Under the pieces are notes generated by a model. The model had not been told where the DNA came from. It did not search any database and worked only from the letters and a program-made list of their open reading frames with translations. A program made the position numbers and the translations under genes. A stretch of DNA of 64,000 nt from Nissolia schottii (Eukaryota; Streptophyta; Magnoliopsida; Fabales; Fabaceae). This document shows positions 1 to 11,207 of this stretch, piece by piece. The stretch covers positions 1 through 64,000 of the forward strand of contig QANU01062782.1 in NCBI GenBank assembly GCA_003254905.1. Reading direction: 5' to 3'. Positions within the stretch are counted from its first letter, which is position 1. Every line of letters starts with the position of its first letter.

Positions 1-890
1 TCATGAACAAGTCATTCGAATGACATATGAGCAAGTCATTCGAATGACTCATAAACAAGAGAAATTCGAATAAGGCATTCGATTGACAAAGTTTTGATGC
101 ATTTTGTGACCCTAGCAAAGCCAAGTCATTCAAATGAATGGGAACTAGTCATTCGAATGACTCTGACAGAAGGGGCTCAGTTATTGAAGGACGAACATGA
201 ACTCAATAACTCCTAACCTTCTCTTGATCATTAATTGCATTTATTGAGCCATCTTTCTAAGCCTAAGAGAGAGTTTTTCATACATACACCTATAGAGCTT
301 CAAATTGTATTATCTACTCTTTGATAGAGTTTCAAATTCATGAATCACATACTCTTGTAAAGAGGGTGAGGTATCCCTCTAGATTGGTTAGGGTGGAATC
401 CCTAAGAGAGATTACTTAAGGCTCAAGATAAGGTGTAATGAGTGCTCTACTTTGTACAGGTTTACCAAGCACCTAAGTTAGAAGCTTGATAATAGTGGAA
501 AAATCTTGAGCAAGGAGCTTGGGGACTGGACGTAGATCACAAGGGTGGTCGAACCAGGATAAATCATTGTTTGCGATCTCTCTAACCTTATCTCTTTATT
601 TATTGCAACCTTATTTTATTATCATGCATAATTAAGAATTGTCATATCACACATTGATTGATATTTGTTGATAAGTTGCTCTATTGATCTCATTGTTAAA
701 TCAACATACATAATTGAGCAAGATTACAATTATCTTCTTAATTGATATATTCCATTGCATAACTACATTGATTGCATGAAAATGCAATATTTGTCAAAAT
801 TGAAATAAGTTCTTAAACACCCAATTCACCCCCCTTGGGTATTGGTTACCAAGATCAACATCAGGAACCAAAATGAGCATTACCCCTAAC
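1..890 (+). mobile_element. Ty1-copia (SIRE/Maximus-like) LTR 3' part, truncated at the window edge
   Basis: The stretch reads like the distal half of a long copia LTR. It has a CGTAGATCACAAGGGTGGTC box with the 'cgaaccaggataaatc' tail (about 529-566), and near 820-845 the 'cccaattcacccccc' run that in SIRE-type elements lies at the LTR end before the tRNA primer site. The expected primer site is only poorly matched ('atcaggaacc', about 861-870). The first 165 bases carry repeated palindromes of the type AGTCATTCGAATGACT (34-49 and 147-162, a shorter one at 11-24, degenerate ones between). No gag or pol follows, because satellite repeats begin directly at about 893. The family assignment is from remembered LTR hallmarks and is an inference. 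Confidence 0.6.
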
Positions 891-892
891 AA

Positions 893-1924
893 AAAACTTT
901 GTTTTTAACGATTAAAGACAAGGAAATAGCCTATGAAAGATGGTCATTAATCCAATAAGTCATTTTTAATGAAAAAAAGAATGTCATAGGCTAACAAAAT
1001 TGCGTTTTACCGAAAATCACTTTTGACTAAAACTCTAAGACTATAGCCAACAAAAAATGCATATTAATGACAACGTTTGCTTTTAATTAAGAAGACATGT
1101 TTATAGCCTATGAAAAATGGTCATTAATCCAAAAAGTTATTTTTAGTGAAAAAGATAAGGTCATAGGCTACGAAAATTACAGTTTACCAAAAACCATTTT
1201 TCAGTAAAAATCAAAGACTATATAGCCTACAAAAATGCCTATTTACGATAAATTTTATTTTTAACGAAGAAGACATAGTTATATCCTATGAAAGATGACC
1301 ATTAATTTAGGAAGTTGTTTTTAGTGAAAAAATAAGGTCATAGGCTACAGAAATTGCACACCGAAAATCATTTCTAAACGAAATCCAAGGCCTACGGAAA
1401 ATGCATATTAATGAAAAACTTTGTTTTTAACAAATAAGAGAAGGCTATAGGCTAAGAAAGATGGTCATTAATTCAAGAAGTAATTTTTTAATGAAAAAAG
1501 AGAAGGTCATAGGCTACGGAAATAAAACTTTACCGAAAATCATTTTTTGTGTGAAAATTCAAGATTATACCCTACAAAAATACATATTAATGGTAAAGTT
1601 TATTTGCAATGAAGAAGACATGATTATAGGCTTTGCAAATTGCATTTTACCCAAAATCGTTTTTGAACGAAAATGCAACGCTACAGCCTACAAAAAAAAT
1701 GCATATTCACGAAAACAAAAATATGTTTATAACAAATAAGACAATTCTAGAACCTATGAAAGATGGTTTTTATATCCAAGAATTCGTTTTTAATGAAAAA
1801 GAGAAAGTTATAGGCTTCGGAAATTAATTTTATCAAAAATTATTTTTGAGTGAAATTCAAGGTTAGCCTATGAAAAATATCTATTTACGATAAAGTTTGT
1901 TCTTAATGAAGAAAACATAACTAT
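893..1924 (+). repeat. Satellite-like array, block 1 (~180-bp units of three ~60-bp subunits)
   Basis: About six units follow each other at a spacing of roughly 170-180 bases; the line 'tagcctatgaaaRatgg' recurs near 925, 1102 and 1281. Each unit holds three diverged subunits of about 60 bases. All three start with a variant of AAGGCTATAGCCTAYGAAAA and continue with a T-rich then A-rich tail: one reads 'aaggtcataggctacgaaa', one 'aaggctatagcctacgaaa', one 'tatagcctatgaaagatgg'. Around 1600-1750 one unit looks fused or deleted. There is no credible coding potential; open frames here are chance products of the AT-rich repeat. I do not recognise the family. Confidence 0.8.
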
Positions 1925-3792
1925 TGTAATGACTTGTCATACCTTTAGATTATTTCTATGATATTACAATAATTAATTTTATTCAAGTTTTTAGCTGATT
2001 TTTATTTAGTTCTTAATTTATTTATTTTGTTAAGTAAAACAATTAAGCATTCGGCAACTTAATAATTTATATTTGGTGACATAGCACCCTTAAGTGAGGA
2101 GGACTCACTTTCTTCCCTTTTCTTTTTCTTTTACTTCTTTTTTTCTCAAATTCTTTTTAAAGAAAAACTAAAGTGAGTGGTCCATGGACCACCCCTACCA
2201 TTAGACCCCCTACATTAATAACAGCAACGTCCCCCTTCCCCATAACTTCAGAAACCAAAACGCTACACCCTAACTACATTGTCAAATATTTTTCTCTCAA
2301 TTTCCCTTCTTTTCTCTCTCCATTTGTTTGCTTTCCTTCTTTGCTTCTTCTTCAAAAAGAGAAAACCTATAATCTCTCATCTCTTTTCTTTTCCCCCCTC
2401 TCTCTATAAAACCTCATCAAAGAAGAGGTTGGGCTTCATAGAAGAGATTTGAAGAGAAATTTTAAAAATACATATTAGAGTGGTCAATGGTCATCAAGAG
2501 TAATTTCTTAGTTTAAATCTCTTTATTGAGTTTTTCTTGAATCGATTATTTAATTTTTCAAGTTTATAAGCAAGTTCTTTGGAACCTTAAAAAATTATTT
2601 TTGGGGATTTTTGTGAATTGAGTTAAATTAATTCTAACCCATAAATTTGTTGTCTTATTGTTGGCATTGGGAGACTCCGACAAAGTTCCCGAAGTTTCGG
2701 TTTCCCCATAGATTCGTTGCTCCGCCTCCTTGAGGCTTATTGTGAGTAGTTAGTTGTGTTTATGATTATGTTTCCTATATTGCTTAGTATGTTTTGTAAC
2801 GAAACTGTAAATTGTTTTATAAATGTTGAGGCCTTATGACATTTTGAAAACAAAATGTGTATTATTGGATTTTTTTGAAAACCTTTGATAAACTTTGCAC
2901 TTGGGAAAAGGCTTATTATTATTGGTGCATGAAACTTACTCTGTGTATATGTTGAGAATGATTGATTTGATCTTGGAAAAAAAAGGGTAAGGAATGGAAT
3001 TTTGTATAACATAGAGTGAATAATTTAGATGAAGTCTTGAGAAGATTTGTAGCCAACAAAAGTAGGCGTTGGACTTGGTGCACCATGACGTATTCTCTTG
3101 CTAATAAGAGATATATCATGCTAGTCTGACACGTAGATCATGTTCTGGTTATATGCCCTCACTATAAAGGGATAGATCATATTAACCTGGAACATTTTAT
3201 TCTTCTAGTTGTTAAGTGTAGGTTATCAGAACGATTATAACTTCTTGTTGGTGATTGTGTTTTATCCTGGCATGATGGATTCCATGTTATATTTTTTTAT
3301 GGCCTATGCATGATTTCTTACTTAACTCTTGTGTGCTATAAATACATCTACCTACCACTGAGTTTCCAAACTCAATCTTTGTTATTTTTCTCTTTTTCGG
3401 GGTCTGAGTTTCATTTGTCCCGCCTCTTAAGCTGTAGGGGATTCCTTGCTAGTGAGCCTAATTGTTTCTGGGGCCATTTTGGTTGTGAACTAATGAAATT
3501 GTTTAGAGTACTTCAACTATCCTGTAGTTTATGTATTTTAAATACTTGTTGGATTTAATCTTTTTAAACGAATTATTTTGAACTTGTAAATTTATATATA
3601 CTTTTTCATAAATAAAAAATCTAGATTTGTGAAGGAATTGTCTGCTTTTTTATTCAATGCAGGTGGAGTGTTATTTGTTTGGGATAGACACATAAACAAA
3701 GCAAACCCATTTCTTTTGTAAAATCTATGAGTAAGGATGGCTAGGGTCGTGGTCCCTTATGTGTCAGTCACAGCTCCGGTTGGATCGTGACA
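1925..3792 (+). mobile_element. Probable solo LTR inserted in the satellite array
   Basis: This 1868-base block interrupts the satellite: the repeat pattern stops after 'gaaaacataactat' and resumes at 'attatagcctataaaagatgg'. It begins TGTAATGACTTGTCATACC and ends GGATCGTGACA, so it has the TG...CA ends of an LTR. The flanking pentamers ACTAT and ATTAT differ by one base and could be the target-site duplication. A TATA-like CTATAAAACC lies at about 2404-2413 after a CT-rich tract, as expected for an LTR promoter. No second LTR, gag or pol is present. The exact clade is not clear. Confidence 0.6.
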
Positions 3793-6127
3793 ATTATAGC
3801 CTATAAAAGATGGTCATTAATCTAAGAAGTCAGTTTTTTGTTAAAAATAGAAGGTCATAGACTACGAAAATTGTACTTTATTGAAAATCAAATTTAAATG
3901 AAAATCCAAGGCTATGTCTCCGAAAAATTTAATATTAACGAAAATCTTTATTTTTAACGAATAAATAAAAGGAAATCGCCTATGAAAGATGGTCATTAAC
4001 CCAAGAAGACATTTTTAATGAAAAAGATAATGTCATGGGTTACGGAAATTGTGTTTTACCAAAAATCATTTTTAGGGTAAAATTCAATGCTCATTAATAA
4101 ATAAAAAAAAGTGTGTATCCAAACATAAAGGTAAAACTATAGCCTATAAATGATGGTCTTTATTACAAGAAATCAATTTTGATGAGAAAGAGAAGGTTGT
4201 AGGGTATGGAAAGTTCATATTTTCAAAAACTATTTTTGAACAAAAATTCAAAGTTATATCCTATGAAAAATGACTATTAATAAAAAAAAAGTGTTTCTTT
4301 TCAATGAAGATGACAAGGCTATAAACTATAAATGATGACCATTACTCCAAGAAATCAATTTTGATGAGAAAGAGACGGTTGTAGGCTATAAAGAATTCAA
4401 ATTTTTTAAAATAATTTTTTAGCATAAATTCAAGGTTATACCTATGAAAAAAGTTCACTAATAAAAAAGTGTGTTTTTAAAGAAAAATACAAAGCTATAA
4501 CTTATAGATGATGGGTATTACTCCCATAAATCAGCTTTGATGATAAAGAAATGGTTATAGGTTATAGAGAATGCATATTACCGAAAATCATTTTATGAAC
4601 AGAAATATAAGGTTATAGTCTACGAAAAATGATCATTAATAAAAAAAATCTTTATAACAAAAAATATAAGGTTGTAGCCTATAAATGATAGTCATTACTC
4701 CAAGAAATCTGTTTTGATGAGAGAAAAGGTCGTAGGCTATGAAAAATACATGTTTCCGAAAATCATTATTTAGCAGAAATTCAAGGCTATAGATTACAAA
4801 ATTCAAGGCTCAGTTTTGATGAGAAAGAGAATATTGTATGTTATAAAAAATGCATATTTCTGAAAACCATTTTTGAAAAAAAAAATTCATGGCTAGCCTA
4901 TGAAAATTGATCATTAATAAAAAAAAGTTTATTTACAATAAAAAAAAAGAGACAATGTTATAGCCTATAAACGATGACCATTACTTCAAGAAATTAGTTT
5001 TAATGAGAACGAAAATGTTGTAGGCTATCAAAAATGCATATTTCTGAAAATCATTTTTGAGCAAAAATTTCAGGTTATAGAATATGGAAATGTCCATTAA
5101 TAAAAAAAGATTGTATTTAAAGAATAACATAATGCCATAACCTATAAATAATGGTCATTATTCCAAGAAATCAGTTTTGATGACAGAGACGGTTATAAGC
5201 TATGAAAAATGCAAATTTTTTAAAAATAGTTTTGAGCAGATATACAAGGTAGTCTATGAAAAACGTCCACCAATAAAAAATTTGTTTTCTAAGAAAAATA
5301 TAAGGCTATATCTTAGAAAATATGACCATTATTTCAAGAAATCGGTTTTGTTGAAAAAGAGAAGTTTGTAGGCTATAAAAAATGCATATTTTTTAAAATC
5401 ATTTTTTAGCAAAAATTTAAGAAGCCTATGAAAATTTCCCGTTAATAAAATTTTTTAAGAAAAATACAAGACTATAGCCTATAAATGATGATCTTTACTC
5501 CAAGAAATCAGTTTTGATGAGAAATTGACAAATCTAAGCTATAAAAAATGCATATTTTCAAAAATCATTTTTGAGCAGAAATTCAAGGCAACCTATGAAA
5601 AATGATCATTAATAAAAAAAAATTCACAACGAAAATGACAAGGTTATAGCCCATAAATGACAATTACTTCAAAAAAAATCAGTTTTGATGAGAAAGAGAC
5701 AGTTGTAGGCTGTGAAAAATTTGCATTTCCAAAAACAACTTTTGAGCAAAAATTTAAGGTTGTAGCCTATAAAGATGCTCAATAATTAAAGAAAAAAAAG
5801 GTATGTTTGTAAACAAAAATACAAGGCCGTAGCTTACAAATGATCTTATTACTCCAAGAGATTAGTTTTGATGAGAATGAGAATGTTGTAGGCTATAAAA
5901 AATACATTTTTTCGAAAATCATGTTTGAGAAGAAATTTAGGACAAGGCTATAGCCTATAAAAAATAATTGTTAACTAAAAAGTTTCTTTATTAAAAAAAA
6001 AAGACAAGGTTATGCTATAAATGATTACCATTACTCCAATAAATCTGTTTTGATGAGAAAGAAAATGATGTAAGTTATGAAAAATACATATTTCTTAAAA
6101 AAAAATTTTAGCATAAATATAAGGCTA
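3793..6127 (+). repeat. Satellite-like array, block 2 (~13 units)
   Basis: This continues the same ~180-bp repeat after the inserted LTR. Starts of the subunit 'tagcctataaatgatgg' and its variants occur near 3795, 3976, 4140, 4325, 4498, 4675, 4965, 5146, 5310, 5480, 5645, 5830 and 5990. Units here are more diverged than in block 1, with many short A-tract length changes, and some have lost a subunit (for example around 4790). No gene is visible. Confidence 0.8.
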
Positions 6128-6292
6128 TAGCCTTGTCTTTTTCGTTAAAAATAAACATTTTTATTAATGTCCAATTTACATAGGCTACGTCTTATATTTT
6201 AGCTCAAAAATGATTTTCGATAATATGCAATTTTCATAGTCAACAACCTTCTCTTTCTCATCATAAGTGATTTCTTGGAATAATAGGCATGT
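6128..6292 (-). repeat. Last satellite unit in inverted orientation
   Basis: From 6128 the repeat reads as its own reverse complement: in the minus direction it gives the familiar sequence ending '...aaagacaaggctatag'. The switch point is the centre of the perfect 14-base palindrome AAGGCTATAGCCTT at 6121-6134, which is the conserved start box of the subunits. The array ends near 6292, where a different element begins. Confidence 0.75.
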
Positions 6293-6461
6293 TGTGAAAC
6301 ACCCTAGCTAACTGTTTACCCGTACGTAATAAACAATGCTCACTAGGTTGTTTTCTACCTGGTCAGAATACCTTAGTCCATAGTTATCTTTCGAAAATAG
6401 TTATTTAAGAAAATAGGGACCAATTTAAACTTTTCATTTGCATTGAATAAATATGAAAATA
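6293..6461 (-). mobile_element. 3' end of a Ty3-type long LTR (fragment)
   Basis: Read on the minus strand, this segment matches the LTR tail seen at about 29520-29632. Both share 'gataactatggac', 'aaggtattc', 'gacca' and 'caacctagtgagc'. It ends GGTGTTTCACA, and the plus strand accordingly starts TGTGAAACACC. It directly abuts the single N at 6462, so the join between this LTR and the receptor gene is unproven sequence. Confidence 0.7.
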
Positions 6462-6462
6462 N
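6462..6462. other. Assembly gap/join (single N)
   Basis: One N separates LTR sequence (left) from the interior of an LRR receptor coding region (right). The reading frame of the receptor is perfect up to the base beside the N and is lost immediately beyond it, as expected for a contig join rather than a one-base ambiguity. Confidence 0.8.
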
Positions 6463-8334
6463 CCTTGGAACTTCACCAGAAAATCTGTTGTCACCTAATC
6501 TTAGCCTCTCAAGGGAGGGTGAGTTTCCCAACTGGGGAGGAATTTCTCCATTGAAAGCATTGCTCGTGACATCAAAAGAAAGAAATGACTGAGAGGCACA
6601 CAACACGGCTATGCTACCGTTCAGCCTGTTCTTGGAGAGATTCACCCTGGTCAAGTTGGCTACATATATCAGTTGGTTAGGGAGGTTACCTTCAAGAGAA
6701 TTGTTGTAGAGCATGAGCTGCTGCAATCCCCTGAGGAATCCAAATGTTGAAGGAATGCCACCTGAGAGCTGATTGTCTGCCAAATCAAGAACATTCAGCT
6801 TGCGACAGTTACCAATTGTTGCAGGGATTTCACCCACAAGCTCATTCTGCCTAAGGTGAAGGAAATTCAACTCTTTCAGCCTCCCAACAGTGATGGGAAT
6901 CTCCCCACTGAAATGGTTCCCAAAGAAATCAATCATCTGCAAGCTGGAACATTTACCAATCTCCACAGGTATAGCCCCTGAAAGTTGATTATCATAAAGG
7001 TACAAAATTTCCAACTTGCCAAGATTCCCAATTTCTCTAGGCAGAGCACCCTGCAGATTGTTGTGATACAAAGCAAGTGTCTGCAATTCGCTGAGGTTCC
7101 CAATGAAGGGAGAGATTGAACCAACCAAGCTGTTGTTGTTAAGCAAGAGATCAGTCAAACCCACCAACCCATAAAGCTCAAGAGGTATGGAGCCATTGAG
7201 TGAGTTGTCTGACAAGTCAAGCTGCTTCAGTGACTGGCATTGGCTCAACTCAGCTGGAATCTCACCATGGATTCCACACTCTGACATCATCAAATGCTCC
7301 AAACTTGTTGCATTGGAACATGTGTTTCTTGGTATCACACCATCGAGGTGGTTGTTACCAGAAAGAACCAGGTAAGATAACTGACCCATTTGCCCCAGCT
7401 CCTCTGGGATCCCTCCGCTGAGCTTGTTCATCGACAAGTCCAGATTTTGAAGGCTTCCCAGTTGAGACAGCGACGGTGGGATCGAACCCTCGAGCTGGTT
7501 CTCCATGAGGTTCAGGTAAACGAGTTCGCTCATCTCCCCGAGTTGACTCGGAATCTGCCCTGTTATGCTGTTTCCGGCGAGGTTGAGAATCTGGAGGCTC
7601 TTGAGTTGGCTCAGCTCGCGCGGGATCGACCCGTTGAGCTTGTTGTTTGCTGCGGTGAAGACGGTGAGGCTCGTGCAGTTCCCCAACTCGCTCGGAATCG
7701 GCCCCGTCAACTCGTTGTCCTGCAGTATCAGATTCTCCAACTGGCCTAGTCGACCGAGTTGACTCGGAATCGACCCGGTGAGCATGCAGGAGGCCAAGCC
7801 GAGGTTGACTAAGTTTACGAGGTTCCCGAAAGACGCGGGAATCGTGCCCGTAAGCGAGTTGTCACCGAGTCGCATGACTCGGAGACTCGTGAGCGAGCCG
7901 AACTCGGTGGGAACGCGACCCGTGAGCTGGTTAGAGAAGAGAAGCAGAGACTCCAAGGAAATGAGGTTGGAGAGGTTAGGTGGAATGGGACCCACGAGGC
8001 CGTTGGAGGATAGATCAAGGTAGAGCAGGTTTCGCAAGAGACCGAGTGAGGATGATACTGAGCCGGTGAGTGACGAGTCAGAAAGGTTGAGTCCCACCAC
8101 TTGAACCGAGTCATCACTACATGATACACCCCGCCAACTACAGTAGTCTGTGTTGGTCTCTGACCAATCACTCAAAACGTGTAGAGGGTCTTCCACAAAG
8201 GACTTCTTCACTTCCAAGAGAACTCTTAGAGTTGTGTTACTGTCCAAGTAGTTGTTGCTGCTCTGGCCATGGAGAACTAGTATCATGGAAGATAAACACA
8301 AGTAGAGCACTATCGCAAGTGTTGAAACCTTCAT
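6463..8334 (-). CDS. LRR receptor-like kinase, GSO1/GSO2 type, N-terminal part only
   Basis: An intact 624-codon frame from ATG at 8334 to the N at 6462. Residues 1-24 form a signal peptide. The LRR N-cap has the paired cysteines of CSWRGVSC (65-72). From about residue 78 to the end run roughly 23 plant-type LRRs with the LxxNxLxGxIP consensus. Order and wording match the subgroup XI receptors GSO1/SGN3 and GSO2, plasma-membrane receptors for sulfated peptides in embryo cuticle and Casparian-strip formation. Those proteins are about 1250 residues long, so the last LRRs, the transmembrane segment and the whole kinase domain are missing. No kinase sequence lies in the 6.4 kb downstream of the break, which is LTR and satellite. 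This may be an intact gene broken by misassembly or a real truncation. The family is clear; orthology to GSO1 versus GSO2 is not decided. Confidence 0.85.
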
Positions 8335-11207
8335 TGTTTCAAGCTTGCACCAAAGTGATGCACTGAGAACTTGTTCTTAATGGGGGAGATGAAAGGTGGG
8401 GGTGAAATTATGGTGGTGTTGGTTGTCGAGTTGGAAGTTGTGGGAATTGCATGGCTATGCTTTTATGGTTATGTCGAAGAGTGTGTGTGTGCAGGCAGAG
8501 CAGAGTAGAGAAGGTTGATTAGTGCATGGCAAGGCATGCATATCAAAAAGGGTGACAAATGAGTGTGAATGCGAATGGGGAACACAGTTTTGCAGTGAAG
8601 CACCACAATTCACATTAATGTTCTTTTGTCACTCAAGAGACAGAGAGGGCCTTAAATGAAGAAGATCAACATGGGTCAGGAAAAATACAGCATGGGAAAT
8701 ATAAGGGAACAGAACAGGGTCCAATACATACAGAGAAGGATGCAATGGAACAGTGGTCACAGGTCAAACATTTAGAAATTCTTAGCAGATAATCACATGA
8801 ACAATATTTTAATGTTTATGTAACAAGAATCCATCACTTATAATTAAAATATTATTCATGATATCGCATAAAACATATTTGATATGATGTTTTAAGAACA
8901 TCTAAAAATTATCACAAAGATTAAGACTCTAAAAAAACAAAAAAATCAGTTGAATTGAAAAATAAATATATTAGTCTAATAGGATTATGTAGTCATGAAG
9001 ATATGGGGTTAGAAGAAGGGGGATACAGTGGTTGGGGGTGAGGCAAGGGAGGGAGGAATAGTTGTAGTGGGTTTGCTTGATTTGCTTGCTTTTTAGTGTC
9101 GTAGCTGAACATAAATGAGAAAGTGAGCAGTTCAGTATCCCTTTTCTTTTCTAAACTTATTGATTTCAGTTTTTGGAATTTAAAATTTGTACTTTCCATG
9201 CTTTACAAAGTCAATCAAGTCCCCACAGATCATTATCATTCCTACGCAAGCCAGCAAGGTAAATTGTTAAGTTCTTCCAACTAACATTCACTCCTTTTCT
9301 GTTTCATACAAAAAATGGAAAAAAGGAGAGGAAAAGAATAAAGAACTATGTTTAGTTTATTCAAGGATAAAACAAATGATCGAATTGAATTCTATACTTA
9401 TATGTAATACTGTTTTCCTGCCAATCTTTTTGGTTTTAGTTACCAAACCATAGTGTCTTTATGTAATATTTCGTCTCTTTAATTGGTTGCACGTAACCCT
9501 TTTGCCTACTACAAAAGCTTTTGCTTTTATTGTTAATTATGCCACTCAATAATGTTACTGTTGTCCTTATTAAGGATAAAAAACTGTTAATTAATGATGT
9601 TTCTTATACTCTCTTGCTTTGTTTCGTCCATGACTCCATGAAAATCCAAAAGCTCACCAGAAATTTTAAATGTGATGTTGGATGGATAAGTCAAACATTT
9701 GTTTCTTTATTCCATCTCTTGGAATATATATCTTAATGATGTTTCCTATTGAACTTGAACTCTGTTATTCGAGCTTCAGAGAATGCATCCATTGCTATAT
9801 ATACGTCTAATGGTTTCAATAATGCAGATTAAGCCTTATACAATTTAGTATATTACGTAGTCAAAACTAACCAAATCAGATTAAAATCCCCCCAACATAT
9901 TTATAAAGGAAACAAGTTAAATTACATGGGAAAACTCACCGTTTCCTTGCACTGGAACATAATTGATCTTTCTATGGGTGGTAAAACTAATATGATCAGT
10001 ATTCCAGAATAACAATGACTAATGGTTCCACTGATCGCCATGTGTCATCATTAATCATCTGTATCTGTTATTTTACTAACCATTGTTAAAAAAAAACTAG
10101 TCGTATGAACAGATAATTTTTGGATGATCCTAAATCATTAAATGTGTTTTAAATTAGACCAAACATTTCATTTTAAAGAATTTTAAGCAATGAATCTTGT
10201 TGAGGTAATAATTTAAATGTTATTCATTACATAATAGAAAATATATATAACACAACACTCTAGAATTACATAGAAATTCATAGTATGAACAAATGATACT
10301 ATAATTACCATGATACATCGAAGAAGTCAACTGTGGATTAGAAGGCCTATATTACAACAAAATAAAAGCCCCTTTCCTTCAAAACTTAGCCTGTGGACTA
10401 TAACTCATAGGCCTATCCAACATACTAAATACAAAGAGAAAATGATGTACTAGTTTATTTTGAAACACTATATTGATTCACTACTTATTTATTAATGAAT
10501 GAAATTTTAATGAGGTACACATCCATTAAAATCTTATCTAATGATAAATAAATAGCAAATAAACACAATGTCTCAATATAAATTAAAATCTTATCTAATG
10601 ATAAATAAATAGCAAATCGACACAATGTCTCAAGATAAATTAATTTAAATAACATTTTTCAAATACAAATTTGCAACAAATAGAGTAAAAGAAAAATGTT
10701 CTTTCAACATATGAAAGAGTGTAAACAATTTATCACCTTTCTCACAATACATCATAAAATCAACTTCATGAAAACATGATAAGGCATCTACACTCTTTCT
10801 CATAGGTCTAAATAACAAAGTTCCAAAGTAAAGCACGGGACCTTGTTTCATATCATGTATGGCCTTTTGTTCGTGGTTATCCTCTAACACTTGGCTTTAT
10901 AATAACGACTAGCTTTTATGTATGAGTATCTGGTTATTGCATGTGAAACCTTTTTTATTCCCTATTCGACACCATTCAATATATCTTAATTGTAAAGTAG
11001 TTCTCCAAATTTATTTAGTCTTTTGTCTAAGTATGGTTCACCGATCAAGTTCCATAATGTCATTGCAAAATTCCACAAGAAAGGACATGGCTTGGTTTCA
11101 TATAGGATGTGACTAGAATATTTTGGTTGATCATATCATGGATTACGGATATAATGGATTACAATCTTGGAGTATTTAGGTTTTATTTATTGTTTTACCA
11201 AAATGAA
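8335..11207. other. Intergenic: receptor promoter side and AT-rich spacer
   Basis: The first ~500 bases are the upstream region of the receptor gene, with GT- and purine-rich tracts. The rest is AT-rich with only short open frames lacking recognisable domains. The one clear structure is a tandem duplication at 10525-10638, listed separately. No RNA gene was recognised. Confidence 0.5.
10525..10638. repeat. 57-bp tandem duplication
   Basis: Two adjacent copies start at 10525 and 10582, each beginning 'attaaaatcttatctaatg' and ending near 'acacaatgtctcaa'. They differ at only a few positions, so the duplication is fairly recent. Confidence 0.85.

Noticed and set aside
7187-8366. Plus-strand frames opposite the LRR receptor
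   Set aside because: They are shadows of the highly repetitive LRR coding sequence and have no independent signature.
10645-10890. 81-codon minus-strand frame
   Set aside because: No recognisable family, no splice or promoter context; could be old transposon debris but I cannot support a call.
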